A stretch of 64,000 nucleotides of DNA, from positions 266,818 to 330,817 of the forward strand of contig CALVTO010000002.1 of NCBI GenBank assembly GCA_944362705.1, written 5' to 3'. This document shows positions 25,214 to 33,510 of the stretch, one piece after another. Origin of the DNA: an uncultured Clostridia bacterium (lineage in GTDB: Bacteria > Bacillota > Clostridia > Christensenellales > UBA1242). The notes below the pieces were generated by a model, which did no database searches, had not been told where the DNA came from, and worked only from the letters and a program-made list of their open reading frames with translations. The position numbers and the translations under genes were made by a program. The stretch's first letter is position 1. Every line of letters starts with the position of its first letter.

Positions 25214-27841
25214 ATGAAAAAACATTATCAAAATACAATAGAAGAAACACTAACCCAAGTACAAAGTTCTACGGCTGGTTTAACAAGCAAAGAAGCTACA
25301 CAAAGAATGGAAACCAATGGCAAAAATGTTTTAAAAGAGAAATCGAAAAAAAGTCCATTTAAAATTTTTATAAGCCAGTTTCAAAACATGATGATACTTC
25401 TGCTTATTTTAGTTGGCATTGTTTCGCTTGTATACTCTATTGTTACGCATGAAAGCGTTATAGAGGCCATTGTTATTTTTGCTTGCGTACTAGTAAACGC
25501 ACTTATGGGGTTTGCGCAAGAACTAAAAAGCGAAAACGCCATAGAAGCGCTGAAAGATTTAACCGTTTCAAAAGTACAAGTAAAGCGTGACGGCGCTTGG
25601 GTAGAAATTGACGCCACCGAACTTGTAACAGGCGATATCATTATGCTTGAAGCGGGCGATAAAATTCCAGCAGACGCACGCGTTATGAAAGCCATTCAAG
25701 CAAAAGTAGATGAATCTATTTTAACCGGCGAAAGTATTGCTGTAGAAAAAACGGAACAAGCCATTGCAAAAAATGTTATGCTACAAGAGCAAACCAACAT
25801 GGTGTTTTCCGGAACGGTTTTAGTAAACGGAAAAATTGAAGCTGTGGTGGTTGCCACAGGAATGGATACCGAAATAGGAAAAATTGCGGGTGGCTTAAAT
25901 ACAAAAGACGATGCCCTTACCCCACTACAAGTAAAGGTAAAAAAAGTAAGTAGTTTTATTACAGTCATTGCCTGCGTGCTTATTGCCGTAGCGCTTTGTT
26001 ACGGTTTAATAAAAAAGCTAGATGCTATTTCTATTATTATGCTTTGCATTTCTATGGTGCTTGCCTCGGTTCCAGAAGTGTTACCCGTTTCTATTACCGC
26101 CACCTTAACCATTGGCGTTCAGCAAATGTCAAAACGTAAAACTGTAGTGAAACAACTTGCTGCTATTGAAACGTTAGGCGCTACGCAAATTATTTGCACC
26201 GATAAAACAGGAACCATTACCACCAACCAAATGACGCTTGTTGAAATTTACGCGAACGATACCTTGTATAAAAATGTCAAAATGCCACATAAACATTTCG
26301 AAATGTTAGAAAATGTGCTTGCGCTATGTAACACCACCGAACACGATGTAAAACATAAAGGTGAATTTATTGGCGACCCTGTAGAAATCGCCTTAAGCAA
26401 ATATTTATACAACAAAAATATAAATATAGATACCGTAAGAAACAACTACCCACGCATTGGCGAAATTCCGTTTGATTCTACTCGAAAAATGATGAGCACC
26501 ATACACGAAATAAATAACCAAACATGTATGCTTACAAAAGGAACCCTTTCAGAAATTCTTGCAAAAAGTAAACAATATATAAAAAACGGAAAAGTTTTAT
26601 CTTTAACAAAACATGCGAAACACAAGTTTTTAACCAAAGAACAATACATGAGCAAAAAATCATATAAAGTTTTAGCGCTTGCTTATAAACCTATTGAAAA
26701 GAAAACTTCTTATACTACAGAAGATGAGCAAGATTTTGTTCTTATTGGCATAGTAGGCATGATTGACCCTCCAAAAGACGGCGTTAAAGAAGCGGTGCAA
26801 AAATGCATGGAAGCCAAAATGAAACCAATTATGATAACCGGCGACAGCTTAGCAACGGCACTCGCTATTGCTAAAGAAGTTGGCATTGCTAAAGAAGACG
26901 CGCAAGGTGTAGAAGGTAAAGTTATTGATAATTTATCCGACGATGAGTTAAAACGTTTTGTTAAAAAATACACGGTTTTTGCGCGCGTTACGCCTGACCA
27001 CAAGGTGCGTATTGTGCGCGCATTTCAAGCAAGTGGAAAAGTTGTTGCTATGACGGGCGATGGTGTAAACGATACCCCTGCTTTAAAACTTGCCCACGTT
27101 GGCGTTGGCATGGGTAAAGCCGGCACCGATGTTACCAAAAGCGTGGCCGACATTATTTTAATGGACGACAGTTTTTCTACCATTGTAACAGCCGTTGAAG
27201 AAGGACGTCGCATTTACCACAATGTATTGCGCACCATTCTTTATAACCTTTCGAGTAACTTTGCAGAAATATTCTTAATTTTATTTGGCATGATCATAAG
27301 CATGGATATTATTTCGCCGTTACATATTTTGTATATAGATATTGTTGCCGATACGCTTCCATCGATTGCTCTTGCGTTTGAAAAAGATAATAAAAACAGC
27401 ATGAAACAAAAACCGCATGGCCTAGATAGACGCATTTTTACACCATTTATGAACGCTTCTATTATAGGCTCAGCACTTATTGAAGCAGCTATTTCTTTAG
27501 GCGTATTCTTTGTAGCAAAAAACATGTACGGCTACGCCGTTGCACAAACCTTAGCGCTTCTTTCGGTGGTATTTACGGAATTTACTTTTACCTACAACTG
27601 CAAAGAATTAAAAGGCTTTGTGTTTAGCAAAGGCCTGTTTGATAACAAATATATCAATGTAAGTATTTTACTTTTATTTGTTGTGCAAATTCTTGTATTC
27701 TTTACCCCTATTGGCGTAGTGTTTGGGCTAACCACCATAACTGTTACACAATTTTTAGCGGTTTTAGGTGTTAATATTGTAGGCTTCTTTATGATAGAAA
27801 TTTTAAAACCAATACTTGCCAAATGCTGTAAAGATAAGTAA
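25214..27841 (+). CDS. P-type cation ATPase, Ca2+-type (P2)
   Basis: An 875-residue membrane pump with the full P2 plan. The actuator motif is LTGES, the phosphorylation site CTDKTGTITTNQMT, the KGT-type nucleotide site TKGTLSEIL, and the hinge MTGDGVNDTPALK. M4 reads PEVLP, keeping the Glu of the SERCA PEGLP ion site. M6 reads YIDIVADTLP where SERCA has N-x-x-T-D: the Asp is kept but Asn and Thr are replaced by Asp and Ala. Calcium export is likely, but another cation is possible. TATAAT (25192-25197) and AAGGA give a very short leader. A terminator follows. Confidence 0.9.
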   Translation: MKKHYQNTIEETLTQVQSSTAGLTSKEATQRMETNGKNVLKEKSKKSPFKIFISQFQNMMILLLILVGIVSLVYSIVTHESVIEAIVIFACVLVNALMGFAQELKSENAIEALKDLTVSKVQVKRDGAWVEIDATELVTGDIIMLEAGDKIPADARVMKAIQAKVDESILTGESIAVEKTEQAIAKNVMLQEQTNMVFSGTVLVNGKIEAVVVATGMDTEIGKIAGGLNTKDDALTPLQVKVKKVSSFITVIACVLIAVALCYGLIKKLDAISIIMLCISMVLASVPEVLPVSITATLTIGVQQMSKRKTVVKQLAAIETLGATQIICTDKTGTITTNQMTLVEIYANDTLYKNVKMPHKHFEMLENVLALCNTTEHDVKHKGEFIGDPVEIALSKYLYNKNINIDTVRNNYPRIGEIPFDSTRKMMSTIHEINNQTCMLTKGTLSEILAKSKQYIKNGKVLSLTKHAKHKFLTKEQYMSKKSYKVLALAYKPIEKKTSYTTEDEQDFVLIGIVGMIDPPKDGVKEAVQKCMEAKMKPIMITGDSLATALAIAKEVGIAKEDAQGVEGKVIDNLSDDELKRFVKKYTVFARVTPDHKVRIVRAFQASGKVVAMTGDGVNDTPALKLAHVGVGMGKAGTDVTKSVADIILMDDSFSTIVTAVEEGRRIYHNVLRTILYNLSSNFAEIFLILFGMIISMDIISPLHILYIDIVADTLPSIALAFEKDNKNSMKQKPHGLDRRIFTPFMNASIIGSALIEAAISLGVFFVAKNMYGYAVAQTLALLSVVFTEFTFTYNCKELKGFVFSKGLFDNKYINVSILLLFVVQILVFFTPIGVVFGLTTITVTQFLAVLGVNIVGFFMIEILKPILAKCCKDK

Positions 27842-27895
27842 AACACTTTAATCATTGTACATAAAACGCTTTTAAATTTTTAAAAAGTATATAAC

Positions 27896-27927
27896 AAAAA
27901 AACAAGGTCTTATGCCTTGTTTTTTTA
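27896..27927. terminator. Bidirectional hairpin terminator
   Basis: A7-CAAGG-TCTTATG-CCTTG-T7, between the ATPase and the convergent PHP gene. Confidence 0.85.
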
Positions 27928-28009
27928 ACGCGCGCGTGCGCTATCATTTTTCTTTTTCACATCAAAAAACGTATTAACAAAATTTTCCATAAACGCGTCG
28001 TTAAATATT
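27926..28009 (-). other. Possible lost C-terminal extension of the PHP gene (frameshift)
   Basis: Directly after the PHP stop (28001), another frame reads KQIFNDAFMENFVNTFF, then DVKKKNDSARAR, and stops at 27926, exactly at the terminator. One extra A in the A5 run near 28013 would fuse it to the PHP frame. It could equally be chance. Confidence 0.4.
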
Positions 28010-28897
28010 TGTTTTACTTTTTATCTCACTTTGCATGTTAAAAAATATAGTATCAGGTATTTTTAACATGTTTTTTTCTCTTGTTTGCTGCACATCACTT
28101 TTGCAATGAAAATCACTACCCCCGGTAATAAGCAACCCGTGTTGTTTTGCAAAATTAACTAAATATGCATTTTTTTCTTTACTATCCACTGTATAGTGAT
28201 AACACTCTATACCATCAATGCCTTTCTTTACACATTTTTGCATAATTTCATCCATATGACTTGCATAATGGTAAGGATGTGCTAAAACAGCAATTCCATG
28301 AAATTTTTTTTGAATAAGCCGAATCATTTTTTTGTAACTTGGATAATACCCCTTAGGGCTAATAAACATAGAACATTTAGGGTTATTGAGCCCCAGCCTT
28401 AAAAACTTACCAGAAGAAACCAACATGCCCGGTTCTTCCTTTAAAAGTTTCGTTTTTAAACTTTCTTGTGCTAAAACCGCTTCATACATAACATCTACGG
28501 GGTCACGCTTATTTTCTTCTGCAAAAACAACCTTATACCCTAATTTTTTAAATATTTTTGAGCCATGCTTCACACGCATTGCTTGCATTTTTTCTTCTGG
28601 TACGCCATGTTTATCTAAGTATTTTTTTGCAGCAACAATATCTAAGCCGTACCCCAATATTTCAATCGGGTGCTTGCCTACTCTACATACAAATTCACAC
28701 CCTGTTATGTATTCCATAGAATACTGTTTTGCCAACTGCAAAGCTTCTTTATTAAAATAAAAATCTACCGTATCGTGATCGGTAACAGAAAAATATTTTA
28801 CACCATGTGCATGTGCAAATTTTACAAACTCTACAGGAGAAAGTTCTCCATCGGAACAAGATGTATGCGTGTGCATGTCGCAACTTGAAAAAATCAT
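28001..28897 (-). CDS. PHP-domain phosphoesterase
   Basis: The 298-residue protein starts with CDMHTHTSCSDGELSPVEFV and then VTDHDTVDF, the first PHP metal motifs. GCEFVCRVGKHPIEILGYG, AVLAHPYHYAS and LLITGGSDFHCKSD supply the later His/Asp ligands. The plan matches YciV/RnaAM and 3',5'-nucleotide bisphosphate phosphatases, which act on small nucleotides or RNA 5' ends. The precise substrate is uncertain. AAAGGAGG precedes ATG 28897. The C-terminus may be shortened by a frameshift. Confidence 0.85.
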   Translation of the reverse strand: MIFSSCDMHTHTSCSDGELSPVEFVKFAHAHGVKYFSVTDHDTVDFYFNKEALQLAKQYSMEYITGCEFVCRVGKHPIEILGYGLDIVAAKKYLDKHGVPEEKMQAMRVKHGSKIFKKLGYKVVFAEENKRDPVDVMYEAVLAQESLKTKLLKEEPGMLVSSGKFLRLGLNNPKCSMFISPKGYYPSYKKMIRLIQKKFHGIAVLAHPYHYASHMDEIMQKCVKKGIDGIECYHYTVDSKEKNAYLVNFAKQHGLLITGGSDFHCKSDVQQTREKNMLKIPDTIFFNMQSEIKSKTNI

Positions 28898-29046
28898 AGA
28901 GCCTCCTTTATGTTCTTAAACACTGACATTGTACGTTTTCTAACTTTATAAACATTTAAATACGTCAACTTATGTCTATGTGTTTTTGAAAACACGTATT
29001 AAACAGTGTTTTTTACTAATATTTCTTACTTTACATGAAAATAAAA

Positions 29047-29075
29047 AAAATAACAACTTAAAAGTTGCTATTTTT
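29047..29075. terminator. Weak hairpin terminator
   Basis: TAACAACTT-AA-AAGTTGCTA followed by T5, just beyond the remnant's stop on the reverse strand. Confidence 0.55.
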
Positions 29076-29084
29076 CTCTGTTTT

Positions 29085-29228
29085 TCATGATGATTTTCTT
29101 TTACTTTCTTCTATAATACATTGTATTGTTTCTAAATTTTCATCTATGTTTATATCCCAATTTGTTTGTAAAATTTCTTCAACCGTTCTGCCTTCTTTAT
29201 TTTTAAAGTTTGCATATTTTGGGTGTTT
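29085..29228 (-). pseudogene. 3' remnant of an unidentified gene
   Basis: A 47-codon open stretch reads KHPKYANFKNKEGRTVEEIL, then TNWDINIDENLETIQCIIEE. It has protein-like composition, a TGA stop and a terminator after it, but no start codon or ribosome site: TAA precedes it directly. It looks like the C-terminus of a lost gene, next to other mobile debris. Confidence 0.4.
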
Positions 29229-29369
29229 TTAAACTGCGTAATTGACCAAAAACCAAAACAAATAAATGACAAAAATGAGATTAAAACCTTTAATGGACTT
29301 TTCTTATGGTAATGCTTGTATGAAATTTATAAATCATATATAATAAAATCGATGATTAGGAGGAAAAAT

Positions 29370-29924
29370 ATGGATATAACTTACGTTACTGGAAACAGCT
29401 ATAAAGTTGAATTGGCAAAAAGAATCCTTGGGCCACATGGGGTAAATGTATTGCAAAAAAAAATTCACTGCCCTGAAATACAAGATGATGATATAACAAA
29501 CGTATCAAAATACTCTGCAAAATACGCCGCAAACGAGTTAAACATGCCTGTAATTAAGAATGATAGCGGACTTATGGTTGAGGCTTTAAAAGGTTTTCCA
29601 GGACCTTATACTTCATATATTGAAGACACAATAACAGAAGTTGGTTTGTTGAAATTGATGCAATCTGAAACAAATCGAAAAGCTTGCTTTATTGAAGTAA
29701 TTTCTTACTGCGAGCCCGGCAAAGAACCAGTATCTTTCGTTTCATATACCAACGGAACAATCGCCACAGAACTTAGGGGGAAATATGGTTGGAGTTTTGA
29801 TAAACTCTTTATCCCAGAAGGCAAAACAAAAACTCTTGCAGAGTTTGAAGATGATGAAAGATGGAAGTTCTGGTCAGATGATGCATACCTTCAATTAAAA
29901 GAATATTTAAAAAATCTTAAATAA
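29370..29924 (+). CDS. Ham1/RdgB-like NTP pyrophosphatase
   Basis: A 184-residue protein of the ITPase family, which hydrolyses non-canonical purine NTPs (dITP, XTP) to monophosphates. It begins YVTGNSYKVELAK (family TGN-x-x-K). KNDSGLMVEALKGFPGPYTS is the metal and substrate loop, and WSFDKLFIPEG with a later LAEF follows. TAGGAGG before ATG 29370 sets the start and TATAAT lies at 29339-29344. Its neighbours (gene remnant, integrase remnant, tRNA-Arg) suggest it was brought by, or left within, a former mobile region. A second, housekeeping RdgB is likely elsewhere. Confidence 0.85.
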   Translation: MDITYVTGNSYKVELAKRILGPHGVNVLQKKIHCPEIQDDDITNVSKYSAKYAANELNMPVIKNDSGLMVEALKGFPGPYTSYIEDTITEVGLLKLMQSETNRKACFIEVISYCEPGKEPVSFVSYTNGTIATELRGKYGWSFDKLFIPEGKTKTLAEFEDDERWKFWSDDAYLQLKEYLKNLK

Positions 29925-29931
29925 CCAAAAC

Positions 29932-30209
29932 TTAACAATTGATGATGTTGGGGATGTAATAAACTCCGATATCATTGCTAATAGATTTAGAACACTATTA
30001 AGAAAAAAATCATCTTAAACATATTCGTTTTTACGATTTAAGACATAGTTGTGCCAGTTTGTTAGTTGCAAGCAAAGTCCCTATGAAAAATATTCAAGAA
30101 TGGCTAGGTCATTCAACAACTTATTAAAGAGCAAGAAGAACAAGAACGCATAGAAAAAGAACGAGAAGAAAAGCGTAAACAGAAAAAGCGACAACAAGCA
30201 GAAATGTAA
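29932..30209 (+). pseudogene. Tyrosine recombinase (integrase) C-terminal remnant
   Basis: One frame reads NSDIIANRFRTLLRKKSS and stops. Shifted by one base, the next frame reads KHIRFYDLRHSCASLLV ... NIQEWLGHSTTY and stops at 30127. These match the R-x-x-H and LGH boxes of phage-type integrases. The final active-site Tyr region is lost. A third frame continues with a Glu/Lys/Gln-rich tail to 30209. The N-terminal two thirds are missing. It lies 300 bp from the 3' end of tRNA-Arg, a classic integration site. Confidence 0.8.
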
Positions 30210-30510
30210 AAATCTTGCAAAAAACACTTTATAATAAGATATAATATTGCACGATAATAAACGGCATTTTGCAAAAATTTGGAACAAATTCGTGACAAAT
30301 TCGTAGACATTGCCAATGTGTAAATGTTTTTAATAAAAAAATAAACAATTTTAATTGAAAAAATTTGAACCCACAAGTTGAGATTTAAGTCTTGATTTGA
30401 GGGTTATTTTTTTGCCATAAATAAGAACCTGCGTTGCAGAACCTTGCGTAAACTAAAAAAAATCTAGCGAAACCTAAAATCGCTAGATGTCCCTAAAATA
30501 AAGGAATTTT
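30210..30510. other. Non-coding stretch beside tRNA-Arg
   Basis: No gene is seen. Reverse-strand bases around 30368-30380 share TGTGGGTTCAAAT with the tRNA-Leu T-arm, possibly a decayed tRNA or attachment-site piece. Confidence 0.4.
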
Positions 30511-30587
30511 TGGTGCACCACGAGGGACTCGAACCCCCAACACCTGGTTCCGAAGACCAGTGCTCTATCCAATTGAGCTAGTGGTGC
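30511..30587 (-). tRNA. tRNA-Arg (anticodon TCG)
   Basis: The acceptor stem GCACCAC pairs with GTGGTGC and CCA is encoded. The D-arm has AGCTCAATTGGATAGAGC. The anticodon arm CTGGT-CTTCGGA-ACCAG gives TCG, and the T-arm has GGTTCGAGTCC. Its 3' side faces the integrase remnant. Confidence 0.96.
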
Positions 30588-30633
30588 ATGCGTATACTAT
30601 ATGCTCATAGTATACGTTATTTTTTTATGTGTT

Positions 30634-31905
30634 TCAAGCGTTTTTGTTCTCCACCTTGTTGTTTTGTGCTACATCTATTTTTGTTGGCAACAGCTCTTGC
30701 TCTGCTTTTTTATAATATGTTACGTACATAATTAAAGAAGGCACTAAAACAATAAGTATAACCCCTAAACTTATAGCAAACGCAAACCCTAAATTTAGTT
30801 GTTCTACAATAAAGCTTGCTAATAACGAAAAAATTGTGCCACCTAAATTTTCTGCCAAAAAGTAATAACTATATACCCTTTCTAAACTTGTACCGCTAAA
30901 ACAATTTGTCATGGTGTTTTTAATATTTAGTCTGTATGGGTTTCTAGTTACATACATAACGGCAATACCTATCATCATAAACACAAGCTTAACCGCAAAA
31001 GATGCCGGAATAAAAAAAGTAACCGTCATTAATATTATAGAGCACATAAACCCTGTGATAGAAATAGGTAAAAATTTCCAGCCTAGTTTTTTCTCAATTT
31101 TAAAAGAAAGCATGTTGACGCCTGCCGTCAAAATTTTAACTGCGCAATACACCCACCCCATAACAACTGACGTTGCACCAATATATTGAAGCAATAATTG
31201 CGCCGAACTAGCAAATGTTTCTGCTGCACCCCAAAATGCAAATGCAACTAACGAAATGGCAACAGCCAATCTTTTTAATGTTTTTGCTAAATCTTTTTGC
31301 AAAGCACTCTCTTTACGGCGTCGAATGGTTCGTTTTTCTTGAATATAGTTGTCTTCCTTGCTTATTTTTATAAAATAAGTTGTTATAAACCCAATCAGCA
31401 ACAACCCTGAACTAATATAGTAAGATATATACGGGTTAAATTGAAATAAGTAACCAGCAATCATGGCGCTTGACGCTTCCATAATCCACCAAGCCGCACT
31501 TGCCCTACCTTCTAATTTAGATACCTCGTTTGTATCGCTGTCTTTACATATTACCTTTAATAGCGAAGTGGAATTTAAGGCTAATACTTGGCCACCCACA
31601 GCCTTTAACATAGTTAAAACACATAAAATATAAAAATTTTGAACATACATAAACGCAAAAAAGTAAAGTATAAATGCAATAATGCCAATTCTTAACCGAT
31701 TTAAAATAGACACTTTTCGCAACATGTAATTTAATGGAAAAGTTAATAGGGTTACAAACAATAAATCTACGGAGGTTATAAATAAAACTTGCGAAAAAGA
31801 ATACCCCTTAATTAACGTTAAAAACATTGTTTCAAGTGTGTAATAAAACAAAATATCATACGTAACGCAACGAAATACTATAAATAACTTTTTATTTGCT
31901 TCCAT
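30634..31905 (-). CDS. MFS-type membrane transporter
   Basis: A 423-residue polytopic protein with about 12 hydrophobic segments and a hydrophilic, basic central loop (residues about 190-210, KEDNYIQEKRTIRRRKES) that divides two six-helix halves. It is a major-facilitator carrier; substrate unknown. It lacks the strict GXXXDRXGRR loop but has LNYMLRKVSILNRLRIG in the corresponding place. It ends in TGA. No ribosome site precedes the ATG; instead TATACT ends seven bases before it. Confidence 0.8.
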   Translation of the reverse strand: MEANKKLFIVFRCVTYDILFYYTLETMFLTLIKGYSFSQVLFITSVDLLFVTLLTFPLNYMLRKVSILNRLRIGIIAFILYFFAFMYVQNFYILCVLTMLKAVGGQVLALNSTSLLKVICKDSDTNEVSKLEGRASAAWWIMEASSAMIAGYLFQFNPYISYYISSGLLLIGFITTYFIKISKEDNYIQEKRTIRRRKESALQKDLAKTLKRLAVAISLVAFAFWGAAETFASSAQLLLQYIGATSVVMGWVYCAVKILTAGVNMLSFKIEKKLGWKFLPISITGFMCSIILMTVTFFIPASFAVKLVFMMIGIAVMYVTRNPYRLNIKNTMTNCFSGTSLERVYSYYFLAENLGGTIFSLLASFIVEQLNLGFAFAISLGVILIVLVPSLIMYVTYYKKAEQELLPTKIDVAQNNKVENKNA

Positions 31906-31912
31906 ACGTACG

Positions 31913-31942
31913 AGTATAAAATTTTTTTAAAAAATTTGTCAA
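31913..31942 (-). promoter_or_regulatory. Promoter of the MFS gene, leaderless type
   Basis: Reverse strand: TTGACA (31942-31937), an 18-bp spacer, TATACT (31918-31913), then seven bases to ATG 31905 without a Shine-Dalgarno site. Confidence 0.72.
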
Positions 31943-31952
31943 ATTTTTTATG

Positions 31953-32633
31953 TTAAATTAAACCTTTAAGTTCTCGCTTTTGCTCGTTTGTTATCCGATA
32001 ACTTTCGCAAGCCTTCTGCACCGCCTTACGCTTAACCCAAGCATCTATATGCGCCGTTTGTAAAAACAGTTTGGTTTGGTTATAAAAATGAATGAGTGCT
32101 TCGCATAAAAGCCAGGCTTTTGCCATATTTACGTAATACAAATTCTCTCCATACATTTCTACATTTTTTAATATTTGCGTTATATAAGGTTCTTGTAAAA
32201 AATATTTCATTTGCACAAGCAAAAACCAGCGCTGTTCAAATTCTGTACCATGGGAAAAATACGGTAACTCTTGCCAAACCTCTTGCAAATGTTGTTTATA
32301 AAACGAACAAGCACTTACCAATGTATCTGTTTCTGCCCAACAAGTACATGTGGGTAAAAGCTTTTTTATAAGCGTTTGCTTTTGTGTAAAAGGCAACAAA
32401 CTATACGCAACAGCACACCCATATAGAATTTTTTCTTCCATATAACAAAAGTTTTCTATTTGGCTATGCATTTGCGCAAAGTTATTTTGTTGCGCTAGTT
32501 TTTTTGCAAGCAGTTTTATTTGTGGAATTCTAACGCCAAGTACTTTGGTTTGCCCAGGATTTAACTTTTTCGAAAATTGCTGATACTCAACTTCGACATA
32601 AGGTTTTAACATTTCATACAATATCGTTTTCAT
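31953..32633 (-). CDS. AlkD-like DNA alkylation repair protein
   Basis: A 226-residue all-helical protein of the AlkD/DNA alkylation repair family (HEAT-like repeats). Family features are LNPGQTKVLGVRIPQIKLLAKKL, the helix with EEKILYGCAVAYSLL, CTCWAETDTLVSAC (the W-x-x-x-D region near the DNA-facing concave side) and YVNMAKAWLLCEALI. The C-terminus is short and basic. Such enzymes excise N3- and N7-alkyl purines without base flipping. It shares a divergent promoter region with lepB; both starts appear leaderless. Confidence 0.85.
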   Translation of the reverse strand: MKTILYEMLKPYVEVEYQQFSKKLNPGQTKVLGVRIPQIKLLAKKLAQQNNFAQMHSQIENFCYMEEKILYGCAVAYSLLPFTQKQTLIKKLLPTCTCWAETDTLVSACSFYKQHLQEVWQELPYFSHGTEFEQRWFLLVQMKYFLQEPYITQILKNVEMYGENLYYVNMAKAWLLCEALIHFYNQTKLFLQTAHIDAWVKRKAVQKACESYRITNEQKRELKGLI

Positions 32634-32639
32634 ATATAT

Positions 32640-32648
32640 ACTATACCA
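32640..32648 (-). promoter_or_regulatory. -10 region of the AlkD-like gene, leaderless type
   Basis: Extended TGG-TATAGT on the reverse strand ends six bases before ATG 32633. The -35 box is poor. Confidence 0.65.
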
Positions 32649-32727
32649 TACTTTTTTGTATTTGAAAAATATATAAAACCTTTACCTTCAATGTATGGAA
32701 ATTCGAAAAAATATAACATTTTTTTAT

Positions 32728-32756
32728 TTTGCAGACTTCACTTTTTTGTTTATACT
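32728..32756 (+). promoter_or_regulatory. Promoter of lepB, leaderless type
   Basis: TTTGCA (32728-32733), a 17-bp spacer, TATACT (32751-32756), then ATAAGT and the ATG at 32763. No ribosome site. Confidence 0.72.
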
Positions 32757-32762
32757 ATAAGT

Positions 32763-33494
32763 ATGAGCTTGTTGGAAGAAGACAATTTAACCGTAGAAGA
32801 AGCAGAACAAATGGCCGGTCACACCGTAAAACACGAGAACGAAAAACATCGTTCTTCCTTTTTAGCTGTTTTACTTGCGGTATTTGCTGTATTGTTTGTA
32901 ACAAGTGTTTTTATAACGCAAATTTATTTAACCCCTATGGTTGTTATTGGAGCAAGCATGCAACCAACAATAAACGCTAAGTACCAAGAAATTGTGGTAA
33001 ATGGGCAAACACAATATAAATATACCGATACCGTTTATCTTCGAGAAAAATCAACCTACAACCGTGGCGAAATTGTTGTTGCTAACGTTCAATCTTATAA
33101 ACAAGAAGAAAACGCCGATTATTATATAAAACGCGTAATTGCCCTGCCGGGCGAAACAGTGCGCCTTATACCACAAACAACGGGTTCAAATATTTATATT
33201 ATTCAAATAACCGATACAAATGGAAACACATTTTTATTAAACGAAACATATTTAAGCGAACCTATGCAAATTGTAATTGACGTTTCGGCTTACCCTTGGT
33301 ATACCAAGGTTATAGAAGAAGGTATAACGCTAGAAAAAGACCAATACTATTTGTTAGGAGATAATCGCAAAGTTTCGGAAGATAGCCGTTTCTTAGGGCC
33401 AATATCTGTAACGCATATAACCGGCCATGTTGTATTACACGTACCATATGGTAGAACATTGTTTTACGCTATTTTACAAAAAATATTTGGTTAA
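32763..33494 (+). CDS. lepB: Signal peptidase I
   Basis: A 243-residue membrane protease that removes signal peptides from secreted proteins. It has a charged cytoplasmic N-terminus, one membrane helix (about 38-60), then VIGASMQPTI with the nucleophile Ser, YYIKRVIALPGETV with the general-base Lys, and YYLLGDNRKVSEDSRFLGPI (boxes D and E). The start was moved to 32763 because the -10 box at 32751-32756 makes the upstream ATG untranscribed. degV follows 16 bp later and is probably co-transcribed. Confidence 0.92.
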   Translation: MSLLEEDNLTVEEAEQMAGHTVKHENEKHRSSFLAVLLAVFAVLFVTSVFITQIYLTPMVVIGASMQPTINAKYQEIVVNGQTQYKYTDTVYLREKSTYNRGEIVVANVQSYKQEENADYYIKRVIALPGETVRLIPQTTGSNIYIIQITDTNGNTFLLNETYLSEPMQIVIDVSAYPWYTKVIEEGITLEKDQYYLLGDNRKVSEDSRFLGPISVTHITGHVVLHVPYGRTLFYAILQKIFG

Positions 33495-33510
33495 AAGGAG
33501 GAAGCAAACC

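Larger units (their letters stand above)
28898..29369. other. Intergenic stretch with a terminator and a gene remnant
   Basis: Apart from the hairpin at 29047-29075, the remnant at 29085-29228 and the -10 box at 29339 I see nothing. Confidence 0.5.
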
